Shown in pieces: positions 1-5,938 of a stretch of DNA of 5,938 nucleotides. Where the stretch lies: contig CAUEYG010000117.1 of assembly GCA_959021945.1 (NCBI GenBank), positions 1 to 5,938 on the forward strand, in the 5' to 3' direction. Positions within the stretch are counted from its first letter, which is position 1. The number at the start of each line of letters is the position of its first letter. Both the position numbers and the translations under genes were made by a program. The notes below the pieces were generated by a model. The model had not been told where the DNA came from and searched no databases. It was given only the letters and a program-made list of their open reading frames with translations. The stretch is from an uncultured Eubacteriales bacterium (GTDB taxonomy: Bacteria > Bacillota > Clostridia > Peptostreptococcales > Anaerovoracaceae).

Positions 1-25
1 TTCTCCGGCTCCATAGCTAATTTTT

Positions 26-33
26 AAGGAGGT
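26..33 (+). promoter_or_regulatory. Shine-Dalgarno site of the permease gene, decides the start
   Basis: AAGGAGGT lies 7 bases before the ATG at 41. The longer frame could open at a GTG at 32, but that GTG sits inside this site, so the ATG at 41 is the natural start. The promoter is not in the window, since only 25 bases precede the site. Confidence 0.85.
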
Positions 34-40
34 GCAAGAT

Positions 41-1714
41 ATGAGTCAAAATCAACAGCAAGCGCAAGTACATGGTGTTGCCGGTTTGAAAAAACACGAT
101 ATTAAAGTTTCAGGTATTGTATTTATGCTTTACTGTCTGGTGGCAGCAGGAGCATTCGGTATTGAAGAGATGATCCCAGAGGCGGGGCCTGGGATGACGC
201 TGGTCTTGTTAATTGTGTTTCCCCTTATATGGGCATATCCAATCAGTAATCTGGTAGCTGAAATGGGAGCAGTGCTCCCATCAGAAGGCGGTGTATACGT
301 TTGGGTAAAAGAAGCATTTGGTGAGTTCTGGGGGTTTCAGGCCGGATGGTGGGGAACGGTTTCTACCTATATCACCAATGGGGTATATGTAGCTTTGGTA
401 GCGGGTTATGTGAGCCAAATGATCCCAATGTCAGAAATTGCATTGCATGCTTTGAAAATTGGAATGATCTTGATTTTTACACTTATTAATTTGATGGGAC
501 TAAAAGAAGTTGGCAAAGTAAGTACGATCTTATCAATCTTAATCGTACTTGCATTCGCACTTGTAGCAATTGTAGGGTTTCTAAACTGGAATACAAATCC
601 AATGGAGCCATTTATGCCGGAAGACTATTCGCTAATTGATGGTATTGGCGGCGGTATCTGTATCTGTGTATGGATGTACTGTGGGTATGAATGTATCTCT
701 AACATGGCAGGGGAAGTAAAAAATCCTCAGGTTATACCAAAAGGTCTTATGATAGCAATGCCATTAGTGGCCCTCACATATGTTCTTCCTACCTTGGCAG
801 GACTTGCCTCTATGCCTGCAGGAAGCTGGGAAAATTGGGCAACAGATGGAGGCTTTGCAGGCCAAACGATTGGTTATGCAACAGTACTTACTGCAAACTT
901 AGGTCCTGCTTGGGGCTATGTTTTTCTGATTATCGCAATTGTATCCCAATGTGCGATTTTCAATACCTATTTGGCATCCGGTTCTAGAGGGTTCTTCGTT
1001 CTGGCAGACGATAACCTTTGTCCAAAGTTTTTGGTTAAAGTGAGCAAAAATAGAGGAGTACCTTATGTGGGAATCCTGTCATTAGCAGTTGTCACTTTGC
1101 TCTTGGCTCAGTCAGATTTTACAACTTTAGTAAGTGCAGAAGTTGTGTTTATGCTGGCCCTCTATATCATATTGCCGTTGGCAGTAATCAAACTGCGAAA
1201 AACGCTTCCTGTTGAGGAGCGTAAAGCAAAGGGGCTCTATGTGATGCCGGGAGGCAAGATGGGACTCATATTCTATGCCGGCTTTCCAATTGTGATTGCT
1301 ATTATCGCTTTACTTGTAAATGGAACCGATTACCTTTGCATGGGTCTGATTGCAATCAGTACTGGTCCCATTGCCTATATTATTTTTAAACGATTGTACG
1401 GAGGAATGGCCAAAAATGATCCACAGAGATATCCTCTTAATAAAAAAACAATGCTTGCCTTTGGTGATACCATAAGATTTGGAGTATACCTCATTGCAGC
1501 AGGGGCATTGGCTTTCTTTGGCCAGTTTTGGCTTCGTTGGTATGAAATCGATTATGGCGAATGGGAACCGAGCGACTATGATATGTTTTCAAATCATATC
1601 CCTCAGGCTATGGAGGTTCTAAAATGGGGTGGATTAGCTGTTATCATAATTGGGTTACTCTTTGTGGTAATTGGAAAAAGAGTGGAACGTGAAGAAAATA
1701 AAAAGATTTCTTAA
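41..1714 (+). CDS. APC-superfamily amino acid/polyamine permease
   Basis: A 557-residue integral membrane transporter, expected to move an amino acid or polyamine across the cytoplasmic membrane, driven by a cation gradient or by exchange. The family is shown by the TM1 motif GAFGIEE (37-43), the TM2 region with FPLIWAYP (60-67), the SEGGVYVWV loop (81-89), EAFGEFWGFQAGWW (91-104), and GEVKNPQ after TM6 (224-230). These resemble the polyamine/LAT-type transporters (plant PUT-like, with GPFGVED and AGEV..PQ) more than classical lysine or GABA permeases. That subfamily placing is by eye. Hydrophobic segments lie near 23-48, 52-78, 96-125, 138-155, 158-182, 200-225, 236-258, 287-312, 341-358, 362-386, 408-427, 432-452, 478-500 and 526-545. 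That is about 14 helices, two more than the common 12. A polar, acidic loop (501-525) separates the last two. TM6 carries four cysteines (207, 209, 214, 218). The gene has its own terminator, so it is probably not part of the downstream operon. Substrate unknown. Confidence 0.88.
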   Translation: MSQNQQQAQVHGVAGLKKHDIKVSGIVFMLYCLVAAGAFGIEEMIPEAGPGMTLVLLIVFPLIWAYPISNLVAEMGAVLPSEGGVYVWVKEAFGEFWGFQAGWWGTVSTYITNGVYVALVAGYVSQMIPMSEIALHALKIGMILIFTLINLMGLKEVGKVSTILSILIVLAFALVAIVGFLNWNTNPMEPFMPEDYSLIDGIGGGICICVWMYCGYECISNMAGEVKNPQVIPKGLMIAMPLVALTYVLPTLAGLASMPAGSWENWATDGGFAGQTIGYATVLTANLGPAWGYVFLIIAIVSQCAIFNTYLASGSRGFFVLADDNLCPKFLVKVSKNRGVPYVGILSLAVVTLLLAQSDFTTLVSAEVVFMLALYIILPLAVIKLRKTLPVEERKAKGLYVMPGGKMGLIFYAGFPIVIAIIALLVNGTDYLCMGLIAISTGPIAYIIFKRLYGGMAKNDPQRYPLNKKTMLAFGDTIRFGVYLIAAGALAFFGQFWLRWYEIDYGEWEPSDYDMFSNHIPQAMEVLKWGGLAVIIIGLLFVVIGKRVEREENKKIS

Positions 1715-1730
1715 AAATAAAAGGCAGCAG

Positions 1731-1768
1731 AAAGAGAGCTGGATGATAATGGTATTCCAGCTCTTTTT
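1731..1768 (+). terminator. Intrinsic terminator after the permease gene
   Basis: A perfect 9-bp stem, AGAGCTGGA (1735-1743) with TCCAGCTCT (1756-1764), encloses a 12-base loop. The run TTTTT (1764-1768) follows. The A-run at 1731-1733 pairs with the T-tract, so the hairpin may work on both strands. It lies 16 bases after the permease stop codon. Confidence 0.9.
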
Positions 1769-1807
1769 CTGTTTGGATTTTTGTTAAGCCATAAGCTGGT
1801 TTGGATG

Positions 1808-1834
1808 TTGCCTAATAATAGGAACCGTTATAAT
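1808..1834 (+). promoter_or_regulatory. Likely sigma-A promoter for the SPOR-rarA-ispH tandem
   Basis: A perfect TATAAT (1829-1834) lies 87 bases before the SPOR start codon. The best -35 is TTGCCT (1808-1813, 4 of 6 consensus bases) at a short 15-base spacing, so the -10 element is stronger evidence than the -35. It sits between the permease terminator and the first gene of the tandem, where a promoter is expected. The rest of the gap shows no other convincing element. Confidence 0.5.
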
Positions 1835-1909
1835 CCTTCTCTTTTTTGTAGTGCATTGGTCTATTTTGTCCATGTATTTAATAATATGTACAAAGCGTTA
1901 TAAGGAAAA

Positions 1910-1915
1910 GGGGAG
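1910..1915 (+). promoter_or_regulatory. Shine-Dalgarno site of the SPOR gene
   Basis: GGGGAG lies 5 bases before the ATG at 1921. It supports this start over an ATG at 1851, which opens an overlapping 74-codon frame without a comparable site. Confidence 0.65.
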
Positions 1916-1920
1916 AAAAG

Positions 1921-2499
1921 ATGAACCGAAGGAGAAGGATCAAAAGAAGGACACCTATTTATGGGGGGAAAAAAATACAGGTGAATTTTGCACCTATCGT
2001 TGTTATAATATGTTTATCGATCTGTGCAGGATACCTGACTGCAAAATATGTAGTTTATCCTATTTTAGGCTATGAGCCTGCCGGATTGAGCATTTTACAA
2101 AAAGAAACAAAAGATGCGGAGCAGGACGAAAAAAAGGAGACTGCCGAGACATCACAAGTAACGACTGAGACCAGCGCACCGCAAAAGGAGACTGCTGCTG
2201 AAAAAGTAGCAACGACTGCAGCGACAACAGCCGCTTCACCATCAACAAAAGTGGTGGAAGACCAGGTTGATGTAAAACAAACTGCAGGATATGCACTGCA
2301 ATTTGGCAGCTATTCCACAAAAGCTGCTGCTCAAAAGAGCGTTGAACAGCTAAAAAGCTCTGGAATTGAGGCTAAAATTATGGAAAAGGATGGAGCCTTT
2401 AAGGTAGTGGGAGAATTATTTCAAACAAAAGAACAGGCAAAGGGCGCTTTAAATAAAATGGATGATTCAGTTGGAGCCTTTGTAACAACCATCGAATAA
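1921..2499 (+). CDS. Membrane-anchored SPOR-domain protein
   Basis: A 192-residue protein with the layout of a bitopic SPOR protein. It has a very basic N-terminal tail (1-20, with RRRR at 3-6 and several lysines), one membrane helix (about 22-48), a low-complexity linker rich in Thr, Glu, Ala and Lys (about 60-118), and a C-terminal SPOR domain (about 122-192). The domain opens with GYALQFGSYSTKAAA (123-137) and includes the second-half GAFKVVGELFQTKEQA (158-173), both typical. By the positive-inside rule the tail is cytoplasmic and the SPOR domain lies outside the membrane. SPOR domains are known to bind peptidoglycan stripped of stem peptides, for example at the septum or in sporulation. 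A role here in division, sporulation or wall turnover is inferred. No amidase or other catalytic domain is present. The stop codon is 15 bases before the rarA start, so the two are probably co-transcribed. The linker should vary quickly between relatives. Confidence 0.85.
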   Translation: MNRRRRIKRRTPIYGGKKIQVNFAPIVVIICLSICAGYLTAKYVVYPILGYEPAGLSILQKETKDAEQDEKKETAETSQVTTETSAPQKETAAEKVATTAATTAASPSTKVVEDQVDVKQTAGYALQFGSYSTKAAAQKSVEQLKSSGIEAKIMEKDGAFKVVGELFQTKEQAKGALNKMDDSVGAFVTTIE

Positions 2500-2502
2500 A
2501 AA

Positions 2503-2510
2503 TTGGAGAA
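2503..2510 (+). promoter_or_regulatory. Shine-Dalgarno site of rarA, decides the start
   Basis: TTGGAGAA carries GGAG (2505-2508) 6 bases before the ATG at 2515. The TTG at 2503 could extend the frame by four codons, but it is part of this site and has no site of its own. The ATG also gives the usual family N-terminus, MIPLSTRMRP. Confidence 0.75.
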
Positions 2511-2514
2511 GAAT

Positions 2515-3807
2515 ATGATACCTTTATCTACTAGGATGAGACCAGATAACTTAGATGAGTTTGTAGGACAGACCCACTTTATGTATAAGGGGTCCCTTTT
2601 ATATAATGCAATTAAAAATAAAACATTTGATTCCGCCATTTTCTTTGGGCCATCGGGGACAGGAAAGACAACGCTAGCCCGTATTGTAGCCAAAGAAATG
2701 GATGCCGGTTTTATTGAAATCAATGCATCAACAACTGGAACCAAGGAATTAAAAGAGATAATTGAAAATGCCAAGACCCGTTTTTTCGGACTGCAAAAGG
2801 AGACAACCTATGTTTATGTAGATGAATTTCACCGTTGGAACAAGTTGCAGCAGGACTCCCTTTTAAAAGCTCTGGAAGAAGGAATTATCCGTTTTATTGG
2901 GAGCACCACAGAAAATCCCTATTTTGCTGTCAATAATGCGGTGCTTAGCAGAGTCAGAAATATTTATGAGTTTCATCGGCTTAATACGGATGATTTAGTT
3001 TCTCTTTTAACGAAAACATTGAAGGACAAAGTAAAGGGCTTTGGCGGACTAAACATAACTTATGACGAGAAAGCTGTAAAGGTTTTAGCGGAAATGAGTA
3101 CAGGTGACGCCAGAGTGGCCTTGGATACGCTGGGATTTATTGTGGATAATCTGAGTGAGGGAAGACGGCTTGATGAAGGCATTGTAGGAGAGGCCATGCA
3201 AAGACAGACTACTTTTTACGATCGTGGAGAAGATAAATACAATCTGCTATCAGCACTCCAAAAATCCGTGAGAGGCAGTGACCCTGATGCTGCGGTTCAT
3301 TACTTGGCCCGCTTGTTGGAAGGCGGCGGCGATATTCAAATGATCGGCCGGCGGCTGTTAGTAATGGCCAGTGAAGATGTGGGGATGGCATACCCCAGTG
3401 CCATAACCATTGTAACTGCCTGTGTGCAGGCAGCGCTGATGGTAGGGATGCCGGAAGCTAAGATAAATTTGGCAGAGGCTGTAGTACTAATGGCATCCTG
3501 TCCAAAATCCAATGCTTCCTATATGGCGCTTGAAAAAGCTCAAGGGGATTTGAGAACAAAGAAGATTGACGATGTTCCAGCCCATTTGAAAGATGCTCAT
3601 TACAGCGGAGCAGCAAAGAGGGGCAATGGAATTGGATACCAGTATCCTCACGCTTATGGCGGTTATGTGACCCAGCAATATTTGCCGGACAACCTTTTTA
3701 AAGAAGGGGTTACCTACTATGAGCCTACAGATAATGGAAGTGAATCTTCTTTTAAAAAATATTTAGAGGAGTTAAAGAGAATTGATGAAAAACATTATAA
3801 GGGCTGA
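2515..3807 (+). CDS. rarA: Replication-associated recombination protein A (RarA/MgsA), AAA+ ATPase
   Basis: A 430-residue cytoplasmic AAA+ ATPase related to clamp-loader subunits and RuvB. It is known to act at stalled replication forks and to associate with SSB. The N-terminal signature RMRPDNLDEFVGQ (7-19) is followed by Walker A GPSGTGKT (45-52), Walker B VYVDEFHR (100-107), sensor 1 GSTTENPYF (129-137), the arginine-finger motif SRVR (145-148) and sensor 2 GDAR (197-200). The C-terminal part has the tetramerisation/MgsA-C features, including EGGGDIQMIGRRLLVMASEDVG (269-290, in part), the KSNASYMALEKA motif (331-342) and YPHAYGGYVTQQYLPD (377-392). Length and domain order match complete family members. 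Small departures are GPSG where GPPG is usual and DEFHRWNK where DEIHRFNK is usual. Both are conservative and should leave ATPase activity intact. The gene follows the SPOR gene by 15 bases, and its last 23 bases overlap the start of ispH, which implies co-transcription and probably translational coupling. Confidence 0.95.
   Translation: MIPLSTRMRPDNLDEFVGQTHFMYKGSLLYNAIKNKTFDSAIFFGPSGTGKTTLARIVAKEMDAGFIEINASTTGTKELKEIIENAKTRFFGLQKETTYVYVDEFHRWNKLQQDSLLKALEEGIIRFIGSTTENPYFAVNNAVLSRVRNIYEFHRLNTDDLVSLLTKTLKDKVKGFGGLNITYDEKAVKVLAEMSTGDARVALDTLGFIVDNLSEGRRLDEGIVGEAMQRQTTFYDRGEDKYNLLSALQKSVRGSDPDAAVHYLARLLEGGGDIQMIGRRLLVMASEDVGMAYPSAITIVTACVQAALMVGMPEAKINLAEAVVLMASCPKSNASYMALEKAQGDLRTKKIDDVPAHLKDAHYSGAAKRGNGIGYQYPHAYGGYVTQQYLPDNLFKEGVTYYEPTDNGSESSFKKYLEELKRIDEKHYKG
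3765..3771 (+). promoter_or_regulatory. Probable Shine-Dalgarno site of the ispH-S1 fusion gene
   Basis: AGAGGAG inside the end of rarA is 13 bases before the ATG at 3785 and 10 bases before a TTG at 3782. The spacing to the ATG is long, so the start may partly depend on ribosomes finishing rarA (stop at 3805-3807). The TTG start would add only one Met. ATG is preferred because it gives the normal IspH N-terminus. Confidence 0.5.
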
Positions 3808-5812
3808 CCATTCGGGATTTTGTTTTGGAGTCAGGGCTGCTATTGAAAGAGCGGAAAGGGCAGCCCAACAGTGTGCAGGCAATCTTTATTCATGCGGGCC
3901 GCTGATTCATAACAAATTGGTGACAGAAAGCCTGCGCAAAAAAGGAGTTCATATTATTGATAAACCACAACAGGCAGAGCAAGGGTCTACGGTAATCATC
4001 CGTTCTCATGGCGAAGGCAAGCGATTTTATGAAATTGCAGAAGAACGGCGTTTAAATCTCATTGATGCCACCTGTCCTTTTGTAGCAAAGATCCACGACT
4101 TGGTAAGAGCTGCAAGAGAAAAAGGAAAAAATGTTGTCATTGTAGGAGATAAAGATCATCCAGAAGTACGGGGGATTAACGGATGGTGCGGTGATTCAGC
4201 CATTATTATCAATTCACGGTCTGAAGCGGAAAAGGTACAGGAAGATGATCTGTTTGTGGTAGCCCAGACCACAATACAGAGCCGTACCTTCCAAGAAGTG
4301 TTGGATGTGTTCCGGCAGCAGGGGAAGCGTTTGTCTGTGAATAATACAATTTGTAATGCTACGGAAAACAGGCAAAAAAGCTGTATGGAGACAGCGAAAC
4401 AGTCAGAATTAATGTTAGTACTGGGAGATGCAAAAAGTTCAAATACTAGAAAATTGTATGATATTTCAAAAAAATATTGTACAAACACTCATTTTATTGA
4501 AAATATAGAAGATTTACCATTGAAACAAGTTGAAAAATGTAATAGAATAGGAGTAGCAGCGGGCGCTTCGACGCCTGAATGCTTAATTAAGGAGGTTATT
4601 GCCAACATGAGTGAAAACACACTTGAACACAATGAAATGAATTCAATGGATGCCTTAATGGATGAGATCGAAAAATCATTAAGGTTGCCACGCGGCGGAG
4701 AAATCGTAACAGGAAAAGTACACCAGGTTACAGATAAAGAAATTATTGTTAATCTCGGCTGCAAGAAAGATGGGATAATTCCATCCGACGAAATTACACT
4801 GGAAGGAGATCAAAAGTTAACTGACTTATATCAAGAAGGCGATGAAATTCAGGCCAAAGTTGTAAAGACAGATGATGGCGATGGAAGCATTCTGCTTTCC
4901 AAGAAAAAGCTGGAAGTTAGCGAACACTGGGATGAAATCAACCAGGCGCTTGAAGATAAATCAGACATTGAAGTTAAAGTTGTTAGACCTGTTAACGGAG
5001 GAGTAATTGCTGCCTATAAAGAAGTTTCAGGCTTTATTCCACTGTCACAGCTTTCCGACCGTTATGTGGAAAATGCTGAGGAATTTGTAGGACAGATTCT
5101 CCCTGTAAAGGTTTCCAGAGTAGATCAGAGAAGAGGAAAGGCCGTATTTTCTCATAAAATGTATCTTAATGAAGAAAAGAACAAGAGAATTTCTGAAATA
5201 TGGGAAGGCCTCAGCGTAGATGATGTAGTAGAAGGTACCGTAATGCGCTTTACGGATTATGGTGCTTTTGTTGATATCGGCGGTATCGACGGACTGCTGC
5301 ACATTTCCGAGATCTCTTGGGGGAAACTGAAGCATCCACAGGAAGTTTTGAGCATCGGTGATAAAATCAGAGTAAAGGTTCTTTCCATGAATGCAGAAAA
5401 AGGAAAGATTTCTCTGGGATTAAAACAAAATCAGCCGGAGCCATGGAGTGTAATTAACGAAACGTACCAGGTTGGACAAGTTGTTACAGGCAAGGTTGTT
5501 CAGATTAAAGAATACGGTGCCTTTGTAGAGCTGGAACCAGGATTGGATGGCTTAGTACATATTTCCGAAGTTGCGCACAAGAGAGTGGGCAATATTGCAG
5601 ACGAACTTACTGTAGGACAGGAAGTTTCTGCTAAGATTTTAGAGATTGACCAGGAAAGAAGAAGAATCAGCCTGAGCATTAAAGAAACTCTGGATGAAGC
5701 AGATGAGCCACTGGAAGGCGCAGCTGCAAACGAAGCAGAAGAGCCGACAGCGGAAGAAGTACCTGTTGCCGAAGAGACTGTGGATGAAGCCGTGGCAGCA
5801 GACGCAGAATAA
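3785..5812 (+). CDS. ispH: IspH (HMBPP reductase) fused to four-repeat ribosomal protein S1
   Basis: A 675-residue two-part protein. Residues 1-274 are IspH/LytB, the last enzyme of the MEP pathway. It reduces 4-hydroxy-3-methylbut-2-enyl diphosphate to IPP and DMAPP using a [4Fe-4S] cluster. The cluster cysteines are visible as C13 (GFCFG), C97 (ATCPF) and C190 (TIC). Substrate residues also match: H42 (PLIHN), H75 (RSHG), H125 and E127 (DHPEVRG), the QTT motif (161-163), S218/S219/N220 and S262 (GASTP). Residues 275-675 resemble a free clostridial S1, with OB-fold repeats at about 303-374, 390-457, 477-546 and 562-634. The last two are the most canonical (DYGAFVDI, EYGAFVEL, DGLLHISE, DGLVHISE). 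An acidic tail follows (635-675). S1 repeats bind mRNA and help translation start. This fusion is known in Clostridia and the frame is open throughout. An internal start at 4607 may also make S1 alone. The gene overlaps rarA by 23 bases and ends before a terminator. Confidence 0.95.
   Translation: MKNIIRADHSGFCFGVRAAIERAERAAQQCAGNLYSCGPLIHNKLVTESLRKKGVHIIDKPQQAEQGSTVIIRSHGEGKRFYEIAEERRLNLIDATCPFVAKIHDLVRAAREKGKNVVIVGDKDHPEVRGINGWCGDSAIIINSRSEAEKVQEDDLFVVAQTTIQSRTFQEVLDVFRQQGKRLSVNNTICNATENRQKSCMETAKQSELMLVLGDAKSSNTRKLYDISKKYCTNTHFIENIEDLPLKQVEKCNRIGVAAGASTPECLIKEVIANMSENTLEHNEMNSMDALMDEIEKSLRLPRGGEIVTGKVHQVTDKEIIVNLGCKKDGIIPSDEITLEGDQKLTDLYQEGDEIQAKVVKTDDGDGSILLSKKKLEVSEHWDEINQALEDKSDIEVKVVRPVNGGVIAAYKEVSGFIPLSQLSDRYVENAEEFVGQILPVKVSRVDQRRGKAVFSHKMYLNEEKNKRISEIWEGLSVDDVVEGTVMRFTDYGAFVDIGGIDGLLHISEISWGKLKHPQEVLSIGDKIRVKVLSMNAEKGKISLGLKQNQPEPWSVINETYQVGQVVTGKVVQIKEYGAFVELEPGLDGLVHISEVAHKRVGNIADELTVGQEVSAKILEIDQERRRISLSIKETLDEADEPLEGAAANEAEEPTAEEVPVAEETVDEAVAADAE
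4520..4548 (+). promoter_or_regulatory. Candidate internal promoter inside the ispH part
   Basis: TTGAAA (4520-4525) and TAGAAT (4543-4548) each match the sigma-A consensus at 5 of 6 bases, with the ideal 17-base spacing. A transcript would start near 4555 and give a leader of about 50 bases before the in-frame ATG at 4607, which has a perfect ribosome binding site. The local sequence is AT-rich, so a chance match is possible. Confidence 0.4.
4589..4596 (+). promoter_or_regulatory. Internal Shine-Dalgarno site at the IspH/S1 border
   Basis: AAGGAGGT, identical to the site of the permease gene, lies 10 bases before an in-frame ATG (4607, Met275). It is built from codons K269 (AAG), E270 (GAG) and V271 (GTT). 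From residue 220 to 284 every other Lys codon is AAA and every other Glu codon is GAA, so the exception falls exactly where a ribosome site is needed. A caveat is that an IKEV-like end is common in IspH, so the protein motif alone brings the sequence close to a site. Confidence 0.6.
4607..5812 (+). other. rpsA: Possible separate S1 product from an internal start
   Basis: Starting at Met275 of the fusion, this frame encodes 401 residues. They hold a short acidic N-terminal lead (MSENTLEHNEM, then a DALMDEIEKSL helix), all four S1 repeats and the acidic tail. This is the layout and approximate length of stand-alone Bacillota S1-family proteins. The start falls where a separate rpsA gene would begin if the ispH stop codon were restored. 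Whether the free form is made is inferred from the ribosome site and the promoter-like elements before it. Confidence 0.45.
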
Positions 5813-5837
5813 AATCGAAAAAAAGAAAACACGTGCA

Positions 5838-5866
5838 AGGGCGGGGAGCAAAACCTCGCTCTTTTT
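5838..5866 (+). terminator. Intrinsic terminator after the fusion gene
   Basis: AGGGCGGGG (5838-5846) pairs with CCTCGCTCT (5854-5862) as a 9-bp stem with two G-U pairs around a 7-base loop (AGCAAAA). TTTTT follows at 5862-5866. It lies 26 bases after the stop codon and only 4 bases before the ribosome binding site of the next gene. Confidence 0.8.
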
Positions 5867-5870
5867 ATGC

Positions 5871-5877
5871 AAAGGAG
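5871..5877 (+). promoter_or_regulatory. Shine-Dalgarno site of the downstream kinase gene
   Basis: AAAGGAG lies 10 bases before the ATG at 5888 and supports a real gene start there, although only 17 codons are visible. Confidence 0.75.
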
Positions 5878-5887
5878 ACTTTTCAAT

Positions 5888-5938
5888 ATGAAAAATATTA
5901 TACTAGTGGGTATGCCCGCTTGCGGAAAAAGCATTACC
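5888..5938 (+). CDS. aroK: P-loop kinase, probably shikimate kinase (5' end only)
   Basis: The window ends after 17 codons, which read MKNIILVGMPACGKSIT. A short hydrophobic beta strand (NIILVGM) runs into a Walker A loop GMPACGKS (8-15), the start expected of a nucleoside/shikimate kinase-type P-loop enzyme. Clostridial shikimate kinases commonly open with MKNI.LIGMP.CGKST, so AroK, which phosphorylates shikimate at the 3-hydroxyl in the chorismate pathway, is the best guess. Residue 16 is Ile where Thr is usual. Other small P-loop kinases, such as adenylate- or cytidylate-like ones, cannot be excluded because the substrate site lies outside the window. Its own promoter is not evident in the 75 bases before it, which contain a terminator. 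Confidence 0.6.
   Translation, partial: MKNIILVGMPACGKSIT

Noticed and set aside
32..40. GTG start extending the permease by three codons
   Set aside because: The GTG lies inside the AAGGAGGT ribosome site that serves the ATG at 41.
1769..1920. Riboswitch or small RNA in the gap before the SPOR gene
   Set aside because: Beyond the permease terminator I see no second terminator or extended stem pattern. The leader after the promoter is about 80 bases and lacks a recognisable aptamer.
1851..2075. A 74-codon + strand frame overlapping the promoter region and the SPOR gene
   Set aside because: It has no good ribosome site, its product is not protein-like, and most of it lies in another frame of the well-supported SPOR gene.
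2131..2200. Repeated AAAAGGAGACTGC-like strings in the SPOR linker as a regulatory repeat
   Set aside because: They encode the repeated KETA segments of the low-complexity linker, and no in-frame or out-of-frame start of interest follows them.
2421..2774. A 117-codon - strand frame across the SPOR/rarA junction
   Set aside because: It runs opposite two well-supported genes, including the conserved Walker A of RarA, and shows no recognisable domain.
4607..4609. A frameshift or assembly error joining ispH and an S1 gene
   Set aside because: The frame is continuous, both halves are intact, and the same fusion is known in Clostridia, so a sequencing artefact is unlikely, although a single missed stop codon cannot be excluded from one sequence.
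5500..5934. A 144-codon - strand frame rich in Ser and Ala
   Set aside because: It is the mirror of the acidic, GAA/GCA-rich S1 tail and fourth repeat. The low-complexity product and the strongly supported + strand gene make it a shadow.

Overview
The window looks like a chromosomal stretch from a low-GC Gram-positive anaerobe (Bacillota, probably class Clostridia). This rests on the AT-rich codon choice, the strong AAGGAGG-type ribosome binding sites, and a single reading frame that joins the isoprenoid enzyme IspH to a four-repeat ribosomal protein S1. That fusion is known from clostridial genomes. The family or genus cannot be fixed from this sequence. All genes read on the + strand and there is no sign of mobile DNA, CRISPR, tRNA or rRNA.

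Layout: (1) 41-1714, an APC-superfamily amino acid or polyamine permease with about 14 membrane helices, closed by a clear intrinsic terminator at 1731-1768. (2) 1715-1920, a 206-base gap with that terminator and a likely sigma-A promoter (perfect TATAAT at 1829-1834). (3) A three-gene tandem: a membrane-anchored SPOR-domain protein (1921-2499), the replication-fork ATPase RarA/MgsA (2515-3807), and the IspH-S1 fusion (3785-5812). The first two are 15 bases apart, and rarA overlaps ispH by 23 bases. (4) An intrinsic terminator at 5838-5866, then the first 17 codons of a P-loop kinase, probably shikimate kinase (aroK), cut by the window end.

The tandem combines cell-envelope or division functions (SPOR), replication repair (RarA), isoprenoid precursor synthesis (IspH) and translation (S1), so it is a housekeeping cluster and not a single pathway. 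The most interesting point is inside the fusion gene. Exactly at the IspH/S1 border there is a perfect Shine-Dalgarno (4589-4596), 10 bases before an in-frame ATG (4607). A promoter-like pair, TTGAAA-17-TAGAAT (4520-4548), lies just upstream. This suggests the gene may yield both the full 675-residue fusion and a free 401-residue S1 protein. No wholly new defence or mobile system was found.
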